DNA of 64,000 nt, from positions 4,652,501-4,716,500 of the forward strand of contig OX485808.1 in assembly GCA_950295325.1 (NCBI GenBank), read 5' to 3'. The position numbers and the translations under genes are program-made. Shown here in pieces: positions 34,753-47,010 of the stretch. Origin of the DNA: Polytrichum commune. Lineage: Eukaryota > Streptophyta > Polytrichopsida > Polytrichales > Polytrichaceae. A model generated the notes under the pieces. It saw only the letters and a program-made list of their open reading frames with translations, ran no database searches and was not told the origin of the DNA. Numbering within the stretch: position 1 is the stretch's first letter; the number at the start of each line of letters is the position of its first letter.

Positions 34753-36110
34753 AACACTATACTGTTACTCAAGACATTGATGGTATTTCCATTATAATTG
34801 TATTTCAATCCCAATTAATTCATTCAACTTCCATTCATTCTTCGCACCTTCCCTTCCATTCATAACGAGTTGTGATTTCATACGCAACTATTTTCATGTA
34901 TGCCTCACATTTTTGTTCACTTCCATGCCTTTATGTATAATAATAGTAGCATACCATTATACATATGGGATTTTTAGTTGTCATTACTGGTCCAATTTTG
35001 AAAGGTGCATCCTTATATAGTCTCATAATCAACAAAAAGTCTCCAAATACCGAATATAGTGTTATAAAGGACTATATGTTTGGAACTTTTTGAAAATTTT
35101 GAATTTGGTTTGTAGAAGTTGACTGCAACATTTGATCAAAAAATTTGCTATGATGTAGCTGACTATTATGTCAGATTTTGCTAGTTTCCAACTTGTTGAA
35201 TGAAGGTATACGCCCCTAAATCATTTAACCATGACTAATTGTCTTAATATGCAGATGCCGATAAGTAAATGGTATATGGCAAGGCTTGTAGTTAAGAACA
35301 AACACCAAAAAAAACAAGTGCTACGATGAGATTAGACTATGTGCTCAAAATGACAACACTTGTTTAGGTTCAATAGTTCACATAATTGAGAATGTCTATA
35401 TGATTGTTTGAAGAGACTTGAAACTTGTCGTTTTGACAAAACTTTGAATCTTACCTAAAGCACATGCAACTTGAGAGACTTTATCAACTCTAGATCTTGT
35501 AGAAATTTGTTGAAATTTCAGATTATACTCCCAAGACCTGCAAGTTGAAAATTGTATGTACTTGAAAATAAACTTTGTGGTCACTTCCGTCTTCATGCTT
35601 GTGATATACACTCGTACAAACTTACTCCTCAAGGTAGGACCAACATGCCCAAATTCACGTCAAGATTGCATAATGTTGGTTTCTCTTTTCTTTTCTTATA
35701 CAAATTTAGGTCTAGTATATCCTTAGATGCTTTTGATATATTGTACAAACTTAGGTGTATATGCTTAGATGCTTGTGATACAAAACTTAGATGTTGAAAA
35801 CATATATACTCGTGCATTTACATGACCACATTTTTAGCCCTCGTCAAGGCAACCATTGTTTAATAGTAACAAACTATGGAAATTCTTGAAACTTTTGTTG
35901 AATGAAGTGAAATGAAGCTGATTTTAAAGTCCAAAAAGTCAAAAGGCTTTTGGGACTCAAAGTACATCAAGATAGTGTTAGACCAACTAATTCTCTAGAG
36001 TGGCGGAGTGCGGTAGCGTCCATGAGATAGAGACTAATATTGACTTGATGGTCTAATTGAAAGACAAACTCCTTCATACTACATTGGCAAATAGTGATTG
36101 AAATTTATCT
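34753..36110. other. AT-rich stretch between inverted repeats
   Basis: At about 35018-35065, AGTCTC...AAAGTCTCC...CGAATATAGTGTTATA resembles the core of the inverted repeat at 8160-8203. No gene is seen. Confidence 0.4.
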
Positions 36111-36557
36111 CTATTGAATATATAGGGGACACCCTAGCACAACGTGTGTCTCATTTTCAACTACATTATAAGAGCAATAATTGTATGATCGATTATCTCT
36201 AGAGATAGGGATAATCAACCACCGTTCAATTTCCATGGCAAGGCTACGATTTGAGGTGCGGTACGCAACAATGATCTTGAGCATTACTGGTGTCAATGGT
36301 TGCTTCAAGTACGATCCACATTCGTATTTGATTAAAACCCTAAGGTGGAGGTAATCTAGTTTCTTCCTTGAGAAACAGAAAGAATTTCCACTCTTTGCAA
36401 GAAAAGCCTCCTTGAGATCATCAAATGTGATATTTGATGGTCTTGGGATGTCATGAGGTGAATGATAGTTATTTGGTTGCATCGAAGTTGTGACCATTCT
36501 TCCAAAGAGGTCAAAAGCAAGGCAAAAAATCACTCTCTTATAGTGCAAAAATTCCAC
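36111..36557 (-). pseudogene. Non-LTR retroelement (reverse-transcriptase C-terminus)-like fragment
   Basis: A 148-codon open frame ends with YRTSNRSLAMEIERW and then YCSYNVVENETHVVLGCPLY. The pattern C-x(n)-H-x4-C with CPLY, preceded by an R-T/A-S-x-L-x-x-E-x-x-R segment, is typical of the region after the reverse transcriptase domain in plant and animal LINE-type elements. The polymerase core itself is not seen nearby, so this is a truncated relic. The N-terminal half has no motif. Confidence 0.5.
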
Positions 36558-37578
36558 ATTCCTTCAAAGGTTAACCCTTAAATGCTCATGCAACCCGAAA
36601 TGAGTCGCCACCTAATATTTTGATGGGGTTTGTAACCGACTAGGTGGCAATCTACGTGGATGAAAGGTATCTACTGATGTAGGGTGGTGCCTGCTACCAT
36701 GCGGGCCAAAATAACATATAAAAACCTCATACTCCAAGCATGTAGGATTTTTTTGTTAGGTTGGCACTACTTTTTTTGGAAGGCAGTTCCTTGAGCTGCC
36801 CAAATGTATGAGCCAAATTTACAAGCCAATATCTTTCACATACAATGCCCAATTTGGGTGGTCGGTCGTCTTCTCCTAATTTACTTAGGAGAAGGTGACG
36901 GTCGTGCAAAACTTGACTGGATGGATTTGGAAACATATGAGTGCACATGTTGCCTGCTCCATCCAAAAGGAAAAATCTCCCAAAATGACCTCCTTTGGCC
37001 CCAAGGTCCAACTTTGAGGGTGACAAGCTTCATCTAAATTTGCTCAAAAAACCCCAAATTTCTAAGAATAACTCATTTGTCATCCACATAACATATTATG
37101 GCAAAGTTACCAACTTTCGAAAATTCGAAACATGACCAAAATGATCATGAAATTGAAAATTTTCAGACATTTCTCTAGCTGCCCCCCAGATGAAGGCACT
37201 GTTCATATGTCAAACTCACCTAGCAAATGTTGTCCGATCGACTTCACATTTTCTCAGAATGAGTATATGGTAATCTTGTTTACATCCGTGTGGTTGGATT
37301 TCCAGAAAACAGAGTCGATACATAACAGAATTTTTCAGCACTGGTGCTGGAAATGCCCGAGAATAGAATGTGAAGGTTTGAGCGTCTAGGGGTTAATGTC
37401 GTCAAGGATGGTTGCATAGCCAACGCGGGCGCCTGTCAAGAACATATTCCGAGTGTGAACTTGAAGGGCATTCTCCAAGCACTTCAAATGCAACAAACTT
37501 GTTTGCCCCAAATGTTGCCATACATGTTATGGGAAGCATGCTAATAAGACTACTATTTGTTGGCCGGTTCTCCATCGG
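36558..37578. other. Intergenic DNA, no gene recognised
   Basis: Short frames on both strands only (for example 36727-37026 minus and 37132-37389 plus), without motifs. Confidence 0.35.
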
Positions 37579-37650
37579 AGAAGTAAAATACCGTTGTTGG
37601 ACAACATCAGGAGTCAATCGAGCTCATGTATCACAAGGTTGAAACTTCAG
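37579..37650 (-). repeat. Inverted dispersed repeat, minus copy
   Basis: Reverse-complement partner of 34681-34752. It lies about 790 bp beyond the stop codon of the TPC gene. Confidence 0.7.
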
Positions 37651-38441
37651 CTCAGAACATCAACGCAACGATTCTAGTCTCAGGATTCCGTGAACTTTCT
37701 CATAACCACAAACATGAGGTTACTAAGGATTCTAATTGCCAACTTCACGTTATACAGAGTGTAGTATACAAGCTCCTGTAGCATTACTCTACATCCTAGA
37801 AATTGCTCAGTTTCTAAAACTCTTAATCGAAGAGATATTTTTGTCGAGGATACCTGAATAGTCTCCAGTCACAGCTCTTGTCGTAACATCTCTCTCTGCA
37901 CTCTTGCGAAATCAATCCCTGCAGTTTCAGCCAGAGTGGTTCGCAACCATCTTTGTCATAGAATATCTGCAAGACTGCCTAAATAATAGTATATATCTGT
38001 TCACGGGTTCCTTCACATCATTCGAAGCAACCCCCCAAAGGCTGATGCTGTAATGGAAGAGATGAGGTACCTCGTAATCATAGATATCCTTCACTCTGCT
38101 TGCAGCATCTTAACTTATAACTAGAGTACAAGCCTCAATTTGTGGGGGGTCATAAGGTCGGAGAAAAATTACACTAATTCCTGCAGCAGCTTCCTGCACA
38201 ATGGTTGCATTCTTCGCGTGGTTTCGAGCCTCATTTCTGAAAAAAGGTCCTGGAAAAAGGATTATGAATGGTTTGTTTCTTCATGAGTTCCGGAGACCGT
38301 GCTGCATGAAACTCCTCCGATTCTCCCGCGGTAGTTAGTGTACTAAGAGGAGTCGATGGTGCAGACAGGGAACTGCTTCACCACCTCGCCTCTAAAGTGA
38401 GTGCTTAACATCTTCCGGGGGAAAGATTGTATGCGTCTCAT

Positions 38442-41400
38442 TCATGTTTTTCTCACGATGTCTTCATAGAGGTCATAGTAGGATAGTGACCTCATAGTTC
38501 GGAAAGGAACGGTCCCTTCTGCTCTTTTTCTCCCTGCCACTTCTTCAGCATGGCGCCTAACATCTCGTGACCTCATCTTTTCCGCTTTCTCCATCTGGCT
38601 CGTGAAAGCTTCCGTGAAAAACGCAACCACGACATTCAATGTGAAGACAACTGCAATCCCCCAGAATGCAATGAAGAAACCCCGCACCCATCTGCAATTT
38701 GTGGCTGCTGCGTACCCGTCCATGATGACATACCACTTGTTGACAACGCACAAGTTGAATGACGTCGCCATGGCTGATCCATAGTCATTGTAGTTGAATG
38801 TTTCGAAACCTAGGTTCACATATAGGGTGCCGGCAAGTGCAGGATTACCTTCGTAGATGAGACCCCCAAATAGGTGCATTCCGAGGAGAGAGAAAACAGA
38901 GCACACCAGAAACTGGAGGGCTAGTATTGGCGCTGTAGCCGGAATCACAATAACCAATGTCTGTGCCATCAGCCGCCAGCGTGTTATCAAAGAGAGCAGT
39001 GCTATTGTCCTGAATCCACGCACTATGAGCAGATATGACACCCTGAGAAGAAACAGGAGGAAAGCATCAGCCATGAGGGATTAGTAATACTTGTGGGTTG
39101 TAATGCTAATCAAAAGTCGCTTACTGAAATCTTGCAAATTGGGGATGCCTTTGAAGGATTATGAGGTGGGAAATACCATCAGTACCACATCAGCTACAGT
39201 GAAAATGAAATGAAATCAAGATATGTTAAAAAATTAAGACACTGTTGTAAGTTATAGGAATGTCATGAAAAGTATATTCTATAAGAATGCCGATCTGGAA
39301 CTAGAAATTTACTTAGTTTTCCAGTATGAAAGTTGTTGAAGCCGATGAGATACTAGTATAATAGAACTTATAACTTTCAACACGTCCTGATAAATTTATA
39401 AAAGCACAAATGAAGGCCTGAGAAGCAACAATGAGATATCTGTGGAAGTTGAAGTACCAGTGGCGAACGTCGGAGTGAAAAAATGAGAAAAAGTGTAACG
39501 CCACAATGAGTAGCGTGGTTATGAAGTCAAATTTGTTCAATGTTTTGCTCCAGTACAGCTTCCATCCTTGTAAAGACGACTTCAAGAGTGCATCCATTGC
39601 AAATATCCAGCCTGCAATCAACCCAGTAGCTTCAGAGTTTGAAACTCAAATGAGGATCTTATCAATAAAGAATTCTAGACATGATGAAGTCCTTCACTAT
39701 AAATAACAAAAGACCCAATCATGAAGATTATTGTGGCCGACCTTTGTCTCAGCCAGTATAGACTCGAGGTGTGAATAGCCTGATCAATTATCTAATTTAA
39801 ATTCCAGAGGTAGGACAAAGATGTATTCTCATCAAAAATTATGGTGGCAAAAGACTGGACTCTAGGGACTTGCCTATTTATATTCCTTGAGGACTGGGAT
39901 AACTCTGTTACAAAACTTCACGAAACTAGTCTTAGGGAACCTATGATTAATCATACCAAATAAGAACTCCAGACTGAGGAGCATCATATCAGCAGTACCA
40001 ATAGCCACCTGCAGAACCATTGTGCAATCAGTGAGAGTATGCTTGAGCAAGAATTTTAACAGTCACTCATGGACCAGTAAACATTATCTGTAGCCTGGCT
40101 ATTGGATATAATAGCTGCAGACCCCAAAGAACCATATTACCTATCTGCTGAATAACAATACCCATTGTTTGCCAGAGTATGAACTGAGGCTGATCAAAGA
40201 AGACAGCAGATCTCAGATCTGGCAACGCTAAAAACAACACTACAAACAAATAGGAAAATTATAAGAGTGTGCAGTAGCTTACATTGAGCTCCGTGATTGC
40301 TGCAGCAAGAGATCCAAGAGTGAATGCCCATAAAACATAAGCGTAGACTGGATGATTGACAATTTGCATCCTGCTGTTGGCACGCCGAATCATCCTGAGG
40401 TCTACTGGCCTCTCGACCTCTTTAGCAATAACGTCACAAAGCTCCTCAAATTCATCAGACCAAATCTTGAAATCGCCCCTCTTGTTAAGGGCCAAAAAGA
40501 GGCGGCTTGTCCGTGCTCGAACATCAGGTATGTGCTCGTTTGCAATTTTAATCGTGGAGAGTAAACTTTTGCTCTTAGTACTGCATAAATAGACATACTT
40601 GCGTATCAATTTACAGCAGACATGCATAAAATAAGATGATGTACATCCTGCACTTGCACAAAAAGGGCTGAACTTTCCCTTTGTCTACCACCACGAGAGC
40701 TTGTTGGCAATGATCACCCACCTGTACCGCCCGATTGCAAGGAAGAGAGCAATCATTGTAGCACCATCTATCCACTCTTGACGGCGAGTATCCAAAAGAC
40801 TGAAAGCTGCTCTTAGATTCCCTTGTCTAGCTGTGATTCGCTTCGCTACTTCCACAGCCATCTGCAAAACTCAGATATAATGTCGTCACGACTGCTGCTT
40901 TAACATTGATGTTTACTAAACCATCTGAGAACTCTTAAAAACAAATAGTATTCCACTTCACAACAATTTCACCTGCTGTTATATCCATTTCATATGTTCC
41001 AATGAACCTTGTTAAAAATTGACAAACAACATCTGAAGGCCAGACTTACCTGAGCCTTATAGTTGCTATATATTACAGAAAATGCCAGATTCATCAAAAA
41101 GAAGACGCCCACGATCAAGTAGCTGAAGAAGAAGAAGAATGCGAATCGATTTGCTTGGTAAGCTGTAGTCCAAACAGTTGGGTTGTTTGCAGTGGTCAGC
41201 AGAACAAACAGATTCAGTAGTGCAGTATTGAAGTCCTTGAACTCAGGGGTAACCTCTGAGAATAGAGTCGTTCCAAGCCAAGCGGAGAGCAACACAAATA
41301 CTACCACCAAGACCTGTGCATACAATGACTACGTCAGACTCTTTCCAATTCCCCATTTTTGCGCACAAATGCATTTTTTTACACTTTTTCGTATGAAGGA

Positions 41401-43932
41401 GTCCGACTACTGAAAAAAAATTGACTGACAAATCCACAAGAGTTTCGTTTTCAACATATCATGTGTAATTCTAGAGCGACCTCCTCCTACAATTTATTTA
41501 TATAAGTTAGTCCCATGATTTGTACATGTTTCGACAGCCTCCGATATTCAACCCTTTGACTTTACTTTATGGCTAACAAGTAGCTAGTTACAAATAAAAT
41601 GCAAGCCTGCAACCAGCAATTTCTCAGAAGAAGGATGTGACATTACTCCGATGTCCATGAATGTGTGCAAGATGAGCAGGGTCATGCGGAAGCAACCACG
41701 TATGGCTCTGTCACAGCACAACAATCAAAGAGTTGAGTGCTGTAACGAAAGCCCTCAAACTCCCCATCCTGAAAGATCAAAAGATACTTACTCTCACAAT
41801 GACAACGTTAATTGCCCTTTAAAGCACAATATGGGGCCTAAGAAGCTCCATCGACCAATCACAACAAACCCTTTCTTCCTTTCAAATGTAAGCATGGTGG
41901 TTAGAGTATTGTTAACCATACTTGCTGAAAACGATGGGGATGAGGACACGTAGATACATCGAGAGTATAACGCCTTGGTGTTTTGTCACAGCCAAAGTAG
42001 ATGAAGTAATAGCCAAAAACATTGCTGCGAGCAGGAGCACCTGTCCACCAACATGTTCAATCAGACTCATGCGTCAAGACTTCTGAGCAATAGGTCAAAG
42101 AACAGATTCTCCCAGTTGCAGAAATTGCAACAAGGTCTGGATTGGTAAGTTAGGATAAGTCATGCAAACTACGTCTTCGAAGACAACTCATTTCGGCACG
42201 AGGTTAATATGCTAAGCACCAGGAGAGAGTTTTTACCTTGTACACGGCATTTTGGTTCTGCCAAAACCTAGAGCCCATATAGTACCATTGCAGTCCGACT
42301 GACCACGCTAGTAACAGTACACACATTGCCTGCCAGACATAAACGTGTCAAGCTTACAAGGACGCAAATCAACGCAGATAAACACTACGTATGAATGACA
42401 CAATTTTAAGGCGCGGAGGATTATAATAGCGAAAGAAATGAAGGGCGTGTTCCTTCGGAAAGCGTCTCAGGAATATTCGTTCCTTTTAGAAAGCACACTC
42501 GTCACCATAATAAGTTCATAAAAGGCAACTTATCCAACTTACCTGAATCAAAACGGACAACCAGGGTTGGATATACGGCAAGCCACTGAGAAGAAATCTG
42601 TTCGGATCGCCACACGGGTTTGGTAATTGTCCATCGCACCAAGCTGGAACCTAAGTACTCATAGATGCGATGTTAGCATACTTCATAGCTATACCATCGT
42701 TTGGTTTATTAGCCTAGGGCCTTTATTCGCCTCCGCGTAGGCATTAAGTTCATGGTAAATCGGAATGCACGATAATTCATGAAATTTATTAGCATTTGCC
42801 TGCAATACTCTGAAACGCCACCTGCTAAATTTTGGTCAGTGACTTGCCTACTCTACCTGCTTACCCCATAGTGTCCTTGCAAAAAGATTGCGCATACCTC
42901 AAAGAATGGTAATAACATGAGAATAGCAAATACAATGCTCCTCGCAGCAGAGAGCTGATGGTAGATAAGAAAGGCGCGCTTTGCACTTTCGTAATCTTTA
43001 TGGTAAACGACAGCCAACGGCAGGTACCGGCCTTTCATTGCCTGCAGATTAACAATCGCTTTTTGGTCAATTTACCAACAAGTATAATCAATTGGCTAAC
43101 AACCAATCTTCATAGTATGAAATCGTAAATGACAGACGATCATAACCCCTTTGTACACATAGCCAACAGAACGAAACAAAGCATATAAATGGGAAGGAAC
43201 ATTAGTGGACATGTTCCCAGTCCGGGCAATTCTGAGGGGTCATTCTAAGTGTGCACGTTTTCTGTGGATGTTCAAAAAGAAAAAATTATCGCTAGACAAG
43301 TAAACCACCAGGAGGTTATCATTCTAATGGATCCACCTTAAGGGAGAAAGCGTGTGAATGATTAATGGAAAGTTGAATTTGCAACCCAAACTTTGTTCGT
43401 GGCCCTAAATAGGCTGCAACTGAAGAAGTTCGGTCTGCGTAAACACCATTTCAATTCCAAGAAAGACATGTCCAGCTTCGCCTAAATACTGAAAACAAGT
43501 GAACGTGGGATTACAGAAAATAGGAATATGCTTGTGGAAGCCACTCAAAATGTGGCTCGATTAAAATTTCAAGGAACCTCATAATAAAATTCTAACCGAA
43601 GATTCCAAAGGAGCGGATGGTTGGGGCTTTACCTGATCAACCAGAGCAGCTGCCATCTCAACATTTGAATGCAACTGGTGATCATGATGAGTATCAGGTC
43701 CTGCTTCCAGGTCACGAGACTTTCGCAAATCTTGAGGATGTGTAGCATAGCACGGATACGATACTCCACGCCGTAACGGAATTGTAAGGCCTTCTTCTTC
43801 AATCTCTGGCAGTGTGTTCCTTCTGAAGAATTTTTTTCTCATATCTTCCCGTCCGTATGCTCTTCGAGCTGATCGATTATCTCTGCCAAGTGGTAAGGAG
43901 GACGCCTTATAGAGCGGGCGAAAAGAAGGCAT
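38442..43932 (-). CDS. TPC1: Two-pore cation channel, TPC1 family, 12 exons
   Basis: Minus-strand exons: 43932-43633, 43041-42898, 42650-42543, 42329-42237, 42040-41922, 41707-41647, 41313-41050, 40861-40722, 40580-40283, 40008-39957, 39611-39458, 39042-38442. All junctions are GT-AG, all phases agree, and the sum is 777 codons plus stop (Arabidopsis TPC1 has 733). TPC1 is the vacuolar slow-activating cation channel: two six-helix domains joined by a cytosolic EF-hand pair. Seen here: AALVDQ near residue 95, pore 1 TTANNPTVW (315-323), EF-hand region 364-460, EFLFGWIF (start of S8), S10 segment 578-601, pore 2 FNLCVVNKWYV (673-683) and a basic tail. Compared with plant TPC1 from memory, filter II has Lys680 in place of Asn, both EF hands have lost ligands, and S10 lacks two Arg. 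It is therefore a divergent paralogue. The ATG at 43932 opens exon 1; the 100-residue N-terminus is longer than usual. Confidence 0.9.
40141..40239 (-). other. Exon-like 99-nt segment inside a TPC intron
   Basis: Within the intron between exons 9 and 10, a segment bounded by TTTGTAG and GTAATA (usable acceptor and donor) is exactly 99 nt. It is open in one phase and protein-like (LFLALPDLRSAVFFDQPQF). That phase is not supplied by the flanking phase-0 exons. In the supplied phase it reads three codons and then TAG. Skipping it gives a continuous channel of the right length. Confidence 0.45.
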
Positions 43933-44422
43933 AATGTTTAATGAGCAAGACTCCAGAAATGTTGTTCGAGATCTTTAAAACGGAAAAATCCGCTACAGAC
44001 AACGATTTCTCTTTACATAACTGAAGAGGAAGTTGGAGTCATGTTGTCTCTAACTCTTTGAAAATCTAAGCTCCACCAGACTACTGGTGATCAATAAGCC
44101 ATCCAGAAGCATCAATACCAATTTTGGAAGAATGCACCGGCATGTACTGAGCTTACTGTGGAATATAGATATCCCCTCAGATTACTTCAATGTACAGTCC
44201 AACTCAAAAAAGTGATGCGCCATCTCGACTTCAAGTACTTCGTATACCAAGATTCTTGGTCCAGAGAAACGATCGCCTCTCAAGCTTCGTCACTACCTTA
44301 AGTAAGGTTCATATAGTCGGTCACAAGGAGACAACATGCTTGCAAAGGGCCTAGATTACCGCTATAGCATTGCTGACTGTAGCAAGAACGCAATGGCCTA
44401 TTCACTGTGGAAGCTTAGTGAA
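43933..44422. other. Region upstream of the TPC gene
   Basis: This probably includes its 5' untranslated region and proximal promoter (minus strand). I could not place a transcription start or a convincing TATA box. Confidence 0.3.
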
Positions 44423-45331
44423 GGATCAGGGCGCCATGGACTACGAATTAGATTGACCTTGCAAGTACAACAAGTAGATAGTTAAGAAATGCTCTCTAAG
44501 AACTAGAACAAAAAGATCTTGCAATCAATTTGAGGTTCCACAAGTTTCGTTAGCAAGAATTCTTTCCTTAAACAACTCTCACGCTTAATTGTATGAGGGC
44601 CCTTAACGATCCTATCTGCATTTTCTTTCAAGCTATTCGTTCAACAACTATATTGTAGCTCTTCTGAACCATGTCCAAGCTCTCAAGCTGCACTACAGAT
44701 AGTCTCCATTAGGCTGCCTTCATTAATGGAGGATCAGGGCGCCCTGGCCTACGAATTAACCTTGCAAGTACAACAAGTAGATAGTTAAGAAATGCTCTCT
44801 AAGAATCAAAACAAAATGAGGTCTCAATCAATTTGAAGTTCCACAAGCCCTGTTAGCAGGAATTCTCCTGAGATAATTCTCACGCTTAATTATATCAAGA
44901 TCCTAATTCGACATTTTCTATCCCGCTATTCGTTCAACAACTATGTTGTAGCTCTTCTTCTGAACCATGTCCAAGCTCTCAAGCTGCACTACAGATAGTC
45001 TCCATAAGGCTGCCTTCATTAATGGAGGATCAGGGCGCCCTGGACTACGAATTGGATTAACCTTGCAAGTGCAACGAGTAGATAGGTGAGAAATGCTCTC
45101 TAAGAACTAAAACAAAATGATCTCTCAATCAATTTGAGGTGGCACAAGTTTTGTTAGCAAGAATCCACCTTAGATATCTCTCACGGTTAGTTCTACGAGG
45201 GGGCGCTCAACGATCTCTTAATTCGACATTTTCTATCCAACTATTCGCCAACAACTATACTGTAGCTCTTCTGAACCATGTCCAAGCTCTCAAGCTGCAC
45301 GACAGATAGTCTTCATTAGGCTGCCTTCCTT
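44423..45331. repeat. Three tandem copies of a ~300-bp unit upstream of TPC
   Basis: GGATCAGGGCGCC begins each unit at 44423, 44731 and 45027 (periods 308 and 296). Shared landmarks include CTTGCAAGTACAACAAGTAG, GAAATGCTCTCTAAGAA and CATGTCCAAGCTCTCAAGCT. Copies 2 and 3 hold the perfect 12-bp palindrome CAGGGCGCCCTG; copy 1 has one change. No coding potential. Confidence 0.85.
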
Positions 45332-46974
45332 ACAAAGCAAGCAGCTGATATGAATCGTGACACAAGTAGAAGAGTACCTTCTACTGCCGAATAATTCAGT
45401 CCAGAGATGGAGCATGCTGCCAGATACAACCGGCAGATTGTCGATCTTCGACGCACACTAGTGGCCGTATTTTTACACCAAAAAAGGGGCGGAGTACGAG
45501 TCCTCTGTGACCAAAGCTTCACAGCCACTTCTGACACCCTCAACAAGATTCCGATGCGCAAACTCGAGTTCCAATAATAAATGACCTCACTCTCACACAC
45601 ACTCCTACTACACCCTTACAGCCTCGAGCTATGGAATAGGACTCTCGAGCTGCAGAAACCCGGTCTGATCAATCAAGAAAAACCGCTCAACAACAAAGAT
45701 ACTCTCAAACTTCGAGACCAGCCGCCATAAAATACACGGAAAACACGAGACTCCTCTTCCTCCCCCCTGGTAAGCCACCGTAACACACAGCACTGCCGGT
45801 TCTCAATCCCGAATGAGATTTTGGATGATCAAAAACTTCCGACCGAAAAACGACATGAGTCAAGCTTCAGTCTCGCAAGCTCCACCACAAGATAGGAATC
45901 CGTGTCTGTGCAAACCGGTACTTTCCCCGATCAATCAACTAAATGGCAGAACTTAAAATCGAATATCGTCGTGGTGCAGGTTCCACGACACATTTCGTCC
46001 ACGAGAAAGAACGCTTAGGTCGGAGGCTTCCCCGACACTACCAAACAACCAAGCTCTCGTACCGGCCGAATGCCCCCAATATCTAACCCCTCGCGTACAT
46101 TCCACCCAGGAAAGATCTACTCCCAGGCATAATTTCATGAAATCTACAGAACCCATGGACTCTAGACACGACCTCGTACCCGTCGAATGATCCCAAGATC
46201 TAAGCCCTGACGTACATTATGACGTCGCACAGGTCTACTTACAGGTAGATCCTATCTAAGGTAATCTAGTTAAATTTGTAGATTCTCGACACTGAGCTCG
46301 TCGCCTGTGTCGTGCATACCCTCCAGTTTTCCCTGGAATGTATCATTTCCATCATCGATATCTAAATCGGCTGTAGATTCTCAAAGACAATATAACCATT
46401 TTGGAGATCTTTGAATGTTCATATTCTACAAGATTGGGAGCCAAGAGCTGAGCAGTCTGAGTAGCCAGCTGAAAAGCGCAGTGTACGATCACTGGCTTTC
46501 AGGAATAAGTGACTTACTAGTCAATTCTTCATATATTCTATTCTTTATATTATTATTAGTTTCTTGCTATTATCTTATTGGTCCATTCTCACAACTTGCG
46601 AATGTTGTATGGAATTCACCGGATGAACTTGAGGTTCTCGAATTTCATAGAATATAGAAGACTAAAATACAAAAATAACAAAATAAAAAGTTATCACATG
46701 TTGCTACTACTACACACTTTGACGGAGCGTCCGTTTGGCTACTTGTGTGAATTTCAAGTACAAAGGTGTTAAATTCTCTATCTCTTCCGGATACTCTTAT
46801 TGGTGCTCCTTTTCATGATGAAAGTAGGTTCTCGGGAAGCTTTGTTCTCTATTGTTGCGGGGTTTCAAATGGCGATGATTTCATCGAGATCCGTACTAGG
46901 GAGTTTTGACGATCGCCTTGGGGTTCTCGAGATGTTCTTCATGCTCGGTAAGTTAGAATCCATGTACTAAGTAT
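45332..46974. other. Intergenic DNA with possible coding scraps
   Basis: Moderately GC-rich to about 46300, then AT-rich. Frames at 46415-46657 and about 46770-46907 (RFSGSFVLYCCGVSNGDDF) look slightly protein-like but have no motif and no splice partners. I do not call a gene. Confidence 0.3.
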
Positions 46975-47010
46975 TATTATTGTTGTTGTTGTTGTTGTTG
47001 TTGTTGTTAT
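46975..47010. repeat. (TTG)n microsatellite
   Basis: About nine consecutive TTG units flanked by ATT. Confidence 0.85.

Noticed and set aside
40067..40249. Ordinary coding exon of the TPC gene
   Set aside because: Its open phase cannot join the flanking exons with GT-AG sites; leaving it out gives a complete 777-codon frame.
46415..46657. 80-codon frame with a hydrophobic middle
   Set aside because: No motif, no splice context and AT-rich surroundings; a hydrophobic stretch is expected from T-rich DNA.
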